64,000 nt of DNA, from NCBI RefSeq assembly GCF_000255295.1, contig NC_017030.1:1116001-1180000 (forward strand). Direction: 5' to 3'. This document shows positions 41,601 to 49,700 of this stretch, piece after piece. The notes beneath the pieces are model-generated. The model ran no database searches and was not told the DNA's origin. It was given only the letters and a program-made list of their open reading frames with translations. This DNA is from Corallococcus coralloides DSM 2259 (GTDB lineage: Bacteria; Myxococcota; Myxococcia; Myxococcales; Myxococcaceae). Every line of letters begins with the position of its first letter. Position 1 is the first letter of the stretch. The translations under genes and the position numbers were made by a program.

Positions 41601-42743
41601 ATGAGCGACACGCTGCCCGCGCTGCGGGCCACCCTGGCGGAACTGGTGGCACTGGACACCACGTCCTCGCGCCCCAACGCGCCCCTCATCGACTACGCCC
41701 AGGCGCGCCTGGAGGCCGCGGGCTTCACCGCCGAGCGCCAGCACTACACCGACGACGCGGGCGTGGCGAAGGTGAACCTCGTCGCGCGCAAGGGTGACGC
41801 GGACCGCGCCGCGCTGGCCCTGGTGGGCCACTCCGACTGCGTGCCCTATGACGCCGCCTGGACGGACGCGCTGCGCCTCACCGAACGCGACGGCAAGCTG
41901 TACGGCCGCGGCGCCTGTGACACCAAGGGCTTCATCGCCTGCGCGCTGCACACCGCTACGCGCAAGGACCTGCCGAAGCTGGACGCGCCCCTGCTCGTCA
42001 TCCTCACCGCGGATGAAGAGGTCGGCCTCGTGGGCGCGAAGAAGCTGGTGTCCGCCGGCCTGGGCCGCGCGAGGCACGCCATCGTCGGCGAGCCCACGCG
42101 CCTCATCCCCGTGCGCGCCAACAAGGGCTACTGCCTGGCGGAGGTGGAGGTGCTGGGCAAGGAAGGGCACAGCGCGTACCCGGAGCTGGGCGCGTCCGCC
42201 ATCTTCCGCGCCGGCCGCTTCCTGCACCGGCTGGAGACGCTGGCGAACACCGTCCTGCGCGAGGACCGCGACGAGGGCTTCCAGCCGCCCTTCACCACCG
42301 TGAACGTGGGCCTCATCCAGGGCGGCAAGGCGAAGAACGTCCTGCCCGGCTCCTGCCGCTTCACCGTGGAGTGGCGCCCCATCCCCGGCCAGGCCGCGGA
42401 GCGGGTCCCGGAGATAATGGAGCACATCCGCCAGGAGCTCACGCGCGACGAGCCCGCCTACGAGGCGCGCATCAAGGTCCTGCGCATGGACCGCGGCGTC
42501 CACACGCGCGGCGACGCGGACGTGGTGCGCTTCCTGGAGCAGGTCAGCGGCAACGCGTCTGAAACGGTGTCCTTCGGCACGGAGGCCCCGCAGCTCACGG
42601 AGCTGGGCGCGGAGGCCGTGGTGTTCGGCCCCGGCGACATCCGCGTCGCGCACCAGACGGGCGAGTTCGTCCCCATGGAGGACCTGGTGCGCTGCGAGGC
42701 CGCGCTCACGCAGGCCGTCGCGCGCTTCTGCACGGGAGGCTGA
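41601..42743 (+). CDS. argE: acetylornithine deacetylase (M20 family)
   Basis: 380-aa zinc amidohydrolase of the ArgE/DapE group. It most likely removes acetyl from N2-acetylornithine in arginine synthesis. Metal and catalytic residues are in place: VGHSDCVPYD (His77, Asp79), GRGACDTKGFIA (Asp107 bridging the metals), TADEEVG (Glu139 catalytic, Glu140 ligand) and IVGEPT. The dimerisation domain holds GKEGHSAYPELG. The C-terminal His of RVAHQTGEF is the last ligand. ArgE rather than DapE is preferred from the CVPYD and GACDTKG wording; substrate still rests on similarity. It converges with the DUF2652 gene at a 12-base gap. Confidence 0.9.
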   Translation: MSDTLPALRATLAELVALDTTSSRPNAPLIDYAQARLEAAGFTAERQHYTDDAGVAKVNLVARKGDADRAALALVGHSDCVPYDAAWTDALRLTERDGKLYGRGACDTKGFIACALHTATRKDLPKLDAPLLVILTADEEVGLVGAKKLVSAGLGRARHAIVGEPTRLIPVRANKGYCLAEVEVLGKEGHSAYPELGASAIFRAGRFLHRLETLANTVLREDRDEGFQPPFTTVNVGLIQGGKAKNVLPGSCRFTVEWRPIPGQAAERVPEIMEHIRQELTRDEPAYEARIKVLRMDRGVHTRGDADVVRFLEQVSGNASETVSFGTEAPQLTELGAEAVVFGPGDIRVAHQTGEFVPMEDLVRCEAALTQAVARFCTGG

Positions 42744-42755
42744 GCGCGTGGCGCT

Positions 42756-43487
42756 TCAGGGCTTCCCGGGTGCGGCATCTTCGATGACCTCCACGTTGCG
42801 GAAGCCCTGGCACGCCTCCTTGAAGCCGAGCACGTACTTCAGCGAGCGCAGCTCCATCGTCAGCTTGTTCCACAGCTTGCGCAGCAGGTTGGGGCGCGGC
42901 GCGGGCATGCTCGACACCAGCGAGCTCAGCTCGATGTAGTGCGTCGGCGTGCGGCCCATGCCCTCGAAGTCGTGCTCCAGCCCCTGGCTGAGCTGGCGCA
43001 GCTCCGGCTCCAGGCGCTGGTGCACCGCGTCCGTCATCAGGACGTACTCGGACACGGGCACGTCGTTCTTCAGCATCCGGTGCAGGAGGATGACGTCCAC
43101 CCCCGCCAGCTCCGTGAGGTGCTTCACCTTCTGGAAGGCGACCTCCCCGGCGTGGGCCACGAACTTGAGCGTCAGGTTGCCCACCTGCGTGCACCCGTCG
43201 CACTTGCACATGCGGTCGATGACAAGCTCTTCCCGGCGCTCCAGGAAGGCCCGGCGGATGGCCGCCACCTGCTTCGCGACCGGCGAGGTGTCCTCGCCCA
43301 CGGCGTAGAAGAAGGCCGCGTCGCCTTCCAGCTTCGCCAGCTTGAACCGCCCGGACGCGTCGATGACGGCTTCCAGCAGCTGGGCCACCGTGTCCTGCGC
43401 GTGCGCGAGACCGAAGCGGTGCTGCCGCATGAAGCGGGTGTAGCCGCCGATGTCCGCGATGAGCAGCAGCGCCTTCTCAATCGCCAT
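42756..43487 (-). CDS. DUF2652 protein (cyclase-like fold)
   Basis: 243-aa soluble protein. It opens with ALLLIADIGGYTRFM, the type of metal-binding start seen in class III nucleotide cyclases, and continues with a segment KLAKLEGDAAFFYAV that resembles the second cyclase motif (GD). This combination is characteristic of DUF2652. A four-Cys loop (CKCDGCTQVG) may bind metal. Whether it still cyclises nucleotides is not clear, because the usual purine-binding Lys is not evident. It starts 36 bases after the mfd stop and is probably cotranscribed with mfd. Confidence 0.85.
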   Translation of the reverse strand: MAIEKALLLIADIGGYTRFMRQHRFGLAHAQDTVAQLLEAVIDASGRFKLAKLEGDAAFFYAVGEDTSPVAKQVAAIRRAFLERREELVIDRMCKCDGCTQVGNLTLKFVAHAGEVAFQKVKHLTELAGVDVILLHRMLKNDVPVSEYVLMTDAVHQRLEPELRQLSQGLEHDFEGMGRTPTHYIELSSLVSSMPAPRPNLLRKLWNKLTMELRSLKYVLGFKEACQGFRNVEVIEDAAPGKP

Positions 43488-43523
43488 TCGGCGGCCAGCC
43501 TATCTCAAGTCCCCGGACGTGCG

Positions 43524-46500
43524 TCAGTGCCGGGGCAGCGCGCAGGTGCCCACGTCGCGCAGCAGCTTGTGCGCCTCCGCCAGCAGGGCATGCCCCTTCA
43601 CCTCCGGGGGCACGCGGGCGATGAGCTTCATGTCCGGCGTCAGCCGGTAGAAGCCCTTGGAGCGCTGCACCAGCGCCGCCACCTTCGCGCCGTCCAGGAG
43701 CGCGTCGCCGCCCAGCGCCAGCGACAGCCGGGCCGGGCCTCCCTCCAGCGCGCGCAGCCGCAGCTCGCGCATGTCGATCTTGAGCAGCGTCACCTCGGAG
43801 AGGGCGTCCACCTCGTCGGGCGCCTCGCCGTAGCGGTCCACCAGCTCCGCGCGCAGGTCCGTCACCTCGTCCGGGTGGCTGGCCTGGCTGAAGCGCTTGT
43901 AGAACACCAGCCGCTGGTGCACGTCCGCCACGTAGTCGTCGGGGATGAGCGCCGGCATGGGCAGGTTGATGTCCGGCTCCACGTGCACCTTGGGCGGCTG
44001 GCCCTGGAGCTCCGCGACGGCCTCCTCCATCAGCTGCGCGTACAGGTCGAAGCCAATCTCCGCGATGGCGCCGGACTGCTTCTCGCCCAGCAGGTTGCCC
44101 GCGCCGCGGATCTCCAGGTCGTGGCTGGCGATGGAGAAGCCCGCGCCCAGCTCCGTGAAGTTCTGGAGCACCTCCAGGCGCCGCTGCGCGTCCTTCGTCA
44201 CCGGACGGCGGGTGGGCACCAGCAGGTACGCGTACGCGCGCTCCTTGCTGCGTCCCACGCGTCCGCGCAGCTGGTAGAGCTGCGCCAGACCGAACTGGTC
44301 CGCGCGGTTGACGATCATCGTGTTGGCGCTGGAGATGTCGATGCCGCTCTCGATGATGCTGGTGCACAGGAGCACCTGGAACTTGTGCTCCGTGAACTGG
44401 AGCATCACCTTCTCCAGCTGCCCCTCGCCCATCTGGCCGTGCGCCACGCCGATGGAGACGTTCGGCAGGAGCTTCTTCAGCTCCTGCTCCATGGACGGCA
44501 GGGACTCCACGCGGTTGTGCACGAAGAAGACCTGACCACCGCGAGCGATTTCTCGGTCCACGGCCTCCTTGATGACGGCCTCGTCGTACTTCATCACGAA
44601 GGTGCGGATGGCCCGGCGGTCCTGCGGCGGCGTGGCGATGATGCTCATGTCGCGCACGCCGGACATGCTCATGTGCAGCGTGCGGGGGATGGGCGTCGCC
44701 GTCAGCGTCAGCACGTCCACCTGCGTGCGCAGCCGCTTGAGCGCCTCCTTCTGCTTCACGCCGAAGCGCTGCTCCTCGTCCACCACCAGGAGCCCCAGGT
44801 CCTTGAAGGCCACCTCGCCCGCCAAAAGCTTGTGCGTGCCGATGACGATGTCGACCTTGCCCTCCTTGGCGCGGCGGAGGATGTCGCGGATCTCCGGCGG
44901 CTTGCGGATGCCGGAGATCACTTCCACCGTGACGGGGTAGTCCTTGAAGCGCTTCTTGAAGGAGTGGAAGTGCTGCTGCGCCAGCACCGTGGTGGGCACC
45001 AGCACCGCCACCTGCTTGCGGTCCAACGTGGCCTTGAAGGCGGCGCGCATCGCCACCTCCGTCTTGCCGTAGCCCACGTCGCCGCAGACGAGCCGGTCCA
45101 TCGGCTGCGCCTTCTGCATGTCCGCGAGCACGTCCTCGATGGCCTTCGCCTGGTCCGGCGTCTCGTCGAACTCGAAGTCCGCCTCGAATTGGGCGAAGTA
45201 GCGGTCCGGCGGCGCGAACGCATAGCCCGGGTGCGCCTTGCGCGCGGCGGCCATCTGCAGGAGCTCCGCCGCCATCTTGAGCAGCTGCTCCTTGACGCGC
45301 TTCTTCGTCTTCTCCCAGCTCGTCGTGCCCAGCTTGTCCAGCTGGACCTTCTCCGGGTCGCCGCCGGTGAACTTCTGGATGAGCCGCATGCGGCCCACCG
45401 GCAGATAGATCTTGTCCCGCCCCGCGTACTCCAGGACGAGGAAGTCCCCCGGCACGCCCTGCACCTCCATCTTCGTCAGGCCCGCGTAGCGCCCGATGCC
45501 GAAGTCGGTGTGGACGATGAGGTCGCCTTCCTTCAGGTCCTTGAAGCCCGCGGCGAACGCATCCAGCTTCTTGCTGCGCTTGACGCGGCGGCGGGAGCGG
45601 ACGCCGAAGATCTCCTCGTCCGCCAGCACCGCCAGCCGGCCTTCCGGGTCGATGAAGCCGTGGCTCACCTCGCCGGTGAACAGGTGCGCCCACACCGCCG
45701 GCTCGTAGAGCTTCGCCGGGTCCTGCAGGGGCTCCGTGTGCACCTTCACCATCACGGAGCGGTCCAGCAGCAGCCGCTTCAGCCGGTCCGCCTGGCTGAG
45801 CGTGCCGCACGCCACCGCGCAGGCCACGCCGGTGTCGCGCCAGCGCTGCAGCCGCTCCACCAGCGGGGTGAGCGCGCCCTCCTCACCGTGGTGCGCGAGG
45901 ATGGCCTCGCGCAGGTCCTGCGTCGTGCCGAAGGTGAAGGCCACGGGCACTTCGGACTGCGTGAGCGACAGGCCTCCGCCCTCCACCACGCGCAGGGCCT
46001 TGAGCCCCTCCGCCACACCCTCGCGCGTGAGGAAGTGGTGCTCCGGCGGATAGGTGAGGTCCTGGCGCGCGTCCGCCTCCGCCACGCCCTTCGCCAGCTC
46101 CGCGGACAGTTCCTCCAGCGCGCGGTCCAGGCCCACCGGGTCGTCCAGGTAGACGACGGGCTCCGGAGCCCACGCGCGCAGGTAGTCGAACACCGACGCC
46201 AGCCCGCCCTCGAAGAAGCCGGGCAGCAGGCCCTCCAGGCCAAAGCCGGGCAGCCCTTCGCGGAGCGCGTCCAGCCGCTCGCGCAGCTTGATGGTGGGCA
46301 GGTTGATGCGGTCCGCCACCGCGCGGGCGGCGGCCTCGGCGCGCGGGCGGGTGTCGTCGGTGAGCAGCAGCTCGCGCGCGGGCACCAGGTCCACCGTCTT
46401 GAGCGCGTCCACCGTGCGCTGCGACTCCGGGTCGAAGACGCGGATGGACTCGATGGTGTCCCCGAAGAACTCCAGGCGCACCGGCCGCTCGTACAGCGGG

Positions 46501-47108
46501 CTGAAGACGTCCAGCAGGCCGCCGCGCACGCTGAAGGTGCCCTTGTCCTCCACCAATGGGCTGTTCTGGTAGCCCATCAGCGCCAGCTTCCGCGCCAGCG
46601 AGTCGCGGTCGAAGTCCTGGCCTACCTCCACGCGCTGGGCCAGCCCCTCCATCACTCCCAGGGGCAGCACGCGGCGGTGCAGCGCGCGCAGGGACAGCAC
46701 CAGCGCGGGGAAGGGCGTGCCGCGCGCCAGGTGGAACAGCGCGCCCAGTCGCTCCGTGATGGGGCCTGCCTCCGGCGACAGCTCGTCGTACGGGAGCACC
46801 TCGTCCGCGGGCAGCCGCAGCACGCGAGGCTCCAGCAGGCTGCCGGTGCCTCCCAGGAAGAAGGCCAGGTCGTGCGCGAGCGCGTCCGCCGCTTCTTCAT
46901 CCACGGCCACGCACACCAGGGGCGCGCGCAGCTCGCGGTGCAGGCGGGCAAGCAGGTGGCCACGCGCCGCGCCCTTCACCCCCTGCGTCCGCGCGCGGTG
47001 CCCTGCGCGCAGGGAGGCGAGGAGCCGGGCGAAGGCATCACCGGAGGGAGGGGGAGCGCCGCCGGGCCAGGACGTGCCGTCGGTCTTCGGGGGGAGAGAG
47101 GTATCCAT
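43524..47108 (-). CDS. mfd: transcription-repair coupling factor
   Basis: 1194-aa Mfd, which removes RNA polymerase stalled at DNA lesions and recruits UvrA. The N-terminal UvrB-like region (domains 1a/2/1b) lacks a functional Walker site as usual. The RNA polymerase-interacting domain holds LIVHTDFGIGRYAGLTKMEV and RDKIYLPVGRMRLIQKF. The translocase domain has Walker A GDVGYGKTE (about 677-685), the DEEQ box in VVDEEQRFGV (about 775) and motif VI in LYQLRGRVGRS. A C-terminal TRCF domain (LPMPALIPDDYVADVHQR) follows. The ATG at 47108 opens a 150-base leader with an AT-rich stretch and an inverted repeat. Confidence 0.96.
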   Translation of the reverse strand: MDTSLPPKTDGTSWPGGAPPPSGDAFARLLASLRAGHRARTQGVKGAARGHLLARLHRELRAPLVCVAVDEEAADALAHDLAFFLGGTGSLLEPRVLRLPADEVLPYDELSPEAGPITERLGALFHLARGTPFPALVLSLRALHRRVLPLGVMEGLAQRVEVGQDFDRDSLARKLALMGYQNSPLVEDKGTFSVRGGLLDVFSPLYERPVRLEFFGDTIESIRVFDPESQRTVDALKTVDLVPARELLLTDDTRPRAEAAARAVADRINLPTIKLRERLDALREGLPGFGLEGLLPGFFEGGLASVFDYLRAWAPEPVVYLDDPVGLDRALEELSAELAKGVAEADARQDLTYPPEHHFLTREGVAEGLKALRVVEGGGLSLTQSEVPVAFTFGTTQDLREAILAHHGEEGALTPLVERLQRWRDTGVACAVACGTLSQADRLKRLLLDRSVMVKVHTEPLQDPAKLYEPAVWAHLFTGEVSHGFIDPEGRLAVLADEEIFGVRSRRRVKRSKKLDAFAAGFKDLKEGDLIVHTDFGIGRYAGLTKMEVQGVPGDFLVLEYAGRDKIYLPVGRMRLIQKFTGGDPEKVQLDKLGTTSWEKTKKRVKEQLLKMAAELLQMAAARKAHPGYAFAPPDRYFAQFEADFEFDETPDQAKAIEDVLADMQKAQPMDRLVCGDVGYGKTEVAMRAAFKATLDRKQVAVLVPTTVLAQQHFHSFKKRFKDYPVTVEVISGIRKPPEIRDILRRAKEGKVDIVIGTHKLLAGEVAFKDLGLLVVDEEQRFGVKQKEALKRLRTQVDVLTLTATPIPRTLHMSMSGVRDMSIIATPPQDRRAIRTFVMKYDEAVIKEAVDREIARGGQVFFVHNRVESLPSMEQELKKLLPNVSIGVAHGQMGEGQLEKVMLQFTEHKFQVLLCTSIIESGIDISSANTMIVNRADQFGLAQLYQLRGRVGRSKERAYAYLLVPTRRPVTKDAQRRLEVLQNFTELGAGFSIASHDLEIRGAGNLLGEKQSGAIAEIGFDLYAQLMEEAVAELQGQPPKVHVEPDINLPMPALIPDDYVADVHQRLVFYKRFSQASHPDEVTDLRAELVDRYGEAPDEVDALSEVTLLKIDMRELRLRALEGGPARLSLALGGDALLDGAKVAALVQRSKGFYRLTPDMKLIARVPPEVKGHALLAEAHKLLRDVGTCALPRH

Positions 47109-47173
47109 TCGAGGGCCCGTGTGGGGCCCCCGGCTAATTAGGGTGCGCCTTCTCCCAAATCAACGCTGGATGC

Positions 47174-47190
47174 GGACACCTGTCGTGTCC
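47174..47190 (-). promoter_or_regulatory. inverted repeat upstream of mfd
   Basis: GGACAC and GTGTCC are separated by five bases, 66-82 bases before the mfd start. It could be a protein-binding dyad; it is short and may be coincidence. It does not match the LexA boxes I know. Confidence 0.25.
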
Positions 47191-47228
47191 ATGGGAACAG
47201 CGGGACGGCCGCTGGGCGGGGAGGCTCA

Positions 47229-47265
47229 CGCGCGCCCGGGACACGGAAAGGTCCCCGGGCGCGCG
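47229..47265 (-). terminator. terminator of the minor-pilin operon
   Basis: A perfect 12-base-pair stem (47229-47240 with 47254-47265) with a 13-base loop begins 10 bases after the stop of the last operon gene (fimT). It is very GC-rich and has no T-run, like the other hairpins of this window. Confidence 0.6.
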
Positions 47266-47275
47266 GCGGGCTCGC

Positions 47276-47971
47276 TCAGGGCGCGGTGCAGGCGTTCGCC
47301 AGCCGGGAGTCCTTCCGGGTGACGTCCGTGGTGGTGGCGGCCACCGAGTCGCAATCCATCACGCTGGACAGGCCCGTCAGCGGCTCCACCATCAGCACGC
47401 TCTTGGGGCGGCCGGAGGTGAACCGGAACTGGATCTGGTGGTCCTTCGGCGCCGCGGCGGCGACGAGCGCGGCCTGGCCCAGCTGCCCCTGCATGCAGTC
47501 CATCTTGTTCAACACCGGCCGGCCGGAGCCCGGCAGGAAGCACAGGTTGTTGATGTCCGTCGCGCTCATGCTGTCCGGGATGACGATGTCCTGCCCCGTG
47601 GAGCTGCAGCAGTCGGGCGTGGTGCGGCAGGTCTTGTCCACGCAGGACGTGCTGGGACACTCATCCATGGACCACTCGTCCGGGTTGGCCAGGTCACTGC
47701 CGCACTTCAGCTGTTCCCAGCGGGCCACGGTGCGCCGCGTGCCATCCGGCAGCTCGACGTTGTTCTCCACCACGATGCGCACGGGCTGGTTGGTGCTGAT
47801 CGCCAGCTGGCGCGCTCGCAGCGCGCCCGACCACAGCTCGCGCGTGGCCATGCTCTCGCGCTGTCCGCCAATGCGGCTCTGCATCCCTCCCACCGCCAGG
47901 GCGATGAAGACGGACACCACCGCCAGCGCGGTCAGCACCTCCAACAACGTCATGCCACGCGTCTGCTTCAT
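47276..47971 (-). CDS. minor pilin, FimU/FimT (GspH-like)
   Basis: 231-aa type IV minor pilin. The prepilin peptidase site is G6/M7 in MKQTRGMTLLEVLTALAV, with Glu at mature position 5 and a hydrophobic N-terminal helix. The globular part has pairs of cysteines (CPSTSCVDKTCRTTPDCC), which probably form disulfides. Its length and the mid-protein pattern LWSGALRARQLAISTNQPV match the FimT/FimU/GspH group. In minor-pilin complexes FimU connects the priming complex with the major pilin. It is the last gene, and its start overlaps pilW by ATGA. Confidence 0.88.
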   Translation of the reverse strand: MKQTRGMTLLEVLTALAVVSVFIALAVGGMQSRIGGQRESMATRELWSGALRARQLAISTNQPVRIVVENNVELPDGTRRTVARWEQLKCGSDLANPDEWSMDECPSTSCVDKTCRTTPDCCSSTGQDIVIPDSMSATDINNLCFLPGSGRPVLNKMDCMQGQLGQAALVAAAAPKDHQIQFRFTSGRPKSVLMVEPLTGLSSVMDCDSVAATTTDVTRKDSRLANACTAP

Positions 47972-49194
47972 GGAGTCACCGGAGCCGTAACGGGCCGGGT
48001 CAGGCCCACGGTCATGTTGCGCGCCGCGACGCGGAACGTGTAGCGACGGCGCGTGTAGCCATCCTTCGCCAGTCCCTCTTCATCCGTGCCCGTGGTGTCC
48101 GCGTCGCGGTTGATGCGCCGCGTGCGGATGACCAGCGTCACCTCCAGCTCACGCACCCGCTGGCGGAGGCGCTTGATGACCTCTTCCTTCGTGGTCGCGG
48201 CCGGAAGGAGACCTCCCCCGAAGGCGATGTCGTCCGTCTTGCAGGAGCCCAGGGTGTACTTGGCCACGTCGCAGTCGGAGATGGCAGGACGCGCGGCGGC
48301 CGGGGGCACGTCGCTGGGATACCAGTCCAGCTCGTTCAGGGGATTGGCGAGATTGACGACGCCCTCGCGCACGGTGAGCTGCTCCACGTCACGGCTCAAC
48401 ACCGACCAGTCCTCCTGGTTCGGGGCGCGGTACTCCAGCGTGGGGATGCCGCCCTTCCAGTTCACCCGGTAGGCCGCGCCGTTCAGCCGCAGGGCCACCC
48501 AGTTCTCGACGTCTCCGGACGCCTTCGTCCACAGGTCCTTGCCGGCGCAGACATCCGAGCGCGGCACCTCGGGGGTCGGCCCCTTGATGACGAGCTTCCC
48601 GGAAGCCTCCTGCACGCTGTCCACCAGGACGGGACAGGCCTTCTTGTTGCCCCCGCTGGCGAGCACGGCCAGCGTGGGGACGGCGGGGTCCATCAGCGCC
48701 GTCGAGGGATTCGGGCGCGTGCAGAAGGTGCCCGCCGTGGTGGTCTCCTCCTCGCGGATCCGCGACAGCGTGTCGCAGGTCCTCAGGGTGATCATCCCGT
48801 TCGTGTCCCCCCAGTAGAGCTGGAGGGCGTCCGACGCCGGGAACCCCACGGGCGGCGGCGCGTAGTCCGTCGGGTCCGCGCCCAGCGTGGTCCCGATGCC
48901 CGTCGTCAGGTCCGGCTTGGACCAGACCGTGATGGCCGAGCGCTCGTCGTCGTTCGCGAAGGAGATGGGCGTGTTGCCCATGCCGGTGCCCGCGCGGGAC
49001 ACGTCCAGCGTGATCTGATCCTTCACGGCCCGCCCGGTGACCTGGGCGGTCATCGTCTGTTCCTCGAACAGGGCGCGCTTCTGCATCTGGGCGCCCACCA
49101 CCAGCCCCGTGGTGAGCACGATGACCCCGATGGCGCTGGCGATCATCACTTCAAGGAGCGTGAAGCCCCGGTTGCGCAAGGAGGCCGGTGTCAT
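47968..49194 (-). CDS. minor pilin, PilW-like
   Basis: 408-aa PilW-family minor pilin. The prepilin site is G10/F11 in MTPASLRNRGFTLLEVMIAS, with Glu at mature position 5. The mature protein is larger than PilV and FimU, as is normal for PilW. It has internal Cys pairs and ends with FRVAARNMTVGLTRPV. It belongs to the priming complex that starts pilus assembly and sits under PilY1. Start and stop overlap its neighbours through ATGA at both ends, so translation of pilV, pilW and fimU is coupled. Confidence 0.87.
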   Translation of the reverse strand: MTPASLRNRGFTLLEVMIASAIGVIVLTTGLVVGAQMQKRALFEEQTMTAQVTGRAVKDQITLDVSRAGTGMGNTPISFANDDERSAITVWSKPDLTTGIGTTLGADPTDYAPPPVGFPASDALQLYWGDTNGMITLRTCDTLSRIREEETTTAGTFCTRPNPSTALMDPAVPTLAVLASGGNKKACPVLVDSVQEASGKLVIKGPTPEVPRSDVCAGKDLWTKASGDVENWVALRLNGAAYRVNWKGGIPTLEYRAPNQEDWSVLSRDVEQLTVREGVVNLANPLNELDWYPSDVPPAAARPAISDCDVAKYTLGSCKTDDIAFGGGLLPAATTKEEVIKRLRQRVRELEVTLVIRTRRINRDADTTGTDEEGLAKDGYTRRRYTFRVAARNMTVGLTRPVTAPVTP

Positions 49195-49700
49195 GGCGCC
49201 ATCCGACTCTGGAGGACCACCATCTGCTGGTCCGAGCGGATGCCCGGCTCATCCCAGGCCACGGAGACCCGCACGTTCACGAGCGTGCCCGTCGTGGTCC
49301 CCACGAGCGGGCGGGTGATGGCCGGCTCGCCCGCCTTGCCATCCTCGATGCTGCCGGGGACCACGGAGTTGTCCACGTCCACGGTCACCGTGTACTTGCG
49401 CGCGATGATGTTCGTATCGGTGGGAGCCGTAGCCCGCTGGAACCCCTCCGACGTCTGGTACACGTCGAAGGTTTCGTTCGACACCGTCTCACACGTCACC
49501 GAACCCTGGCAGCCCCGCTGAAGGATGTTCTCCAGGGTCTGCTCCGCGATGATCTGCGCCTGGTTGGCGGTCAGGGTCCGGCGATTGGAGCGGGTCGTCT
49601 GGCTCACCACGGTCATCGCGGCTGCGACTCCCAGCAGCATGACGGCCATGGTGGCCATGACTTCCAGCAGGGTGACACCCCGTGAGGCGCGCTGCTTCAT
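49191..49700 (-). CDS. minor pilin, PilV-like
   Basis: 169-aa PilV-type minor pilin. The prepilin cleavage site is G8/V9 in MKQRASRGVTLLEVMATMAV, with Glu at mature position 5 and a 20-residue hydrophobic helix. The C-terminal part carries the single Cys pair of CQGSVTCETV and a short beta-sheet domain. It overlaps both pilY1 and pilW by four bases. In the priming complex PilV lies next to PilW and PilX. Confidence 0.87.
   Translation of the reverse strand: MKQRASRGVTLLEVMATMAVMLLGVAAAMTVVSQTTRSNRRTLTANQAQIIAEQTLENILQRGCQGSVTCETVSNETFDVYQTSEGFQRATAPTDTNIIARKYTVTVDVDNSVVPGSIEDGKAGEPAITRPLVGTTTGTLVNVRVSVAWDEPGIRSDQQMVVLQSRMAP

Noticed and set aside
47109..47170. Sigma-70 promoter TTGATT-N17-TAATTA before mfd
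   Set aside because: The -10 hexamer matches the consensus at only two positions. Spacing is right but the match is too weak to annotate.
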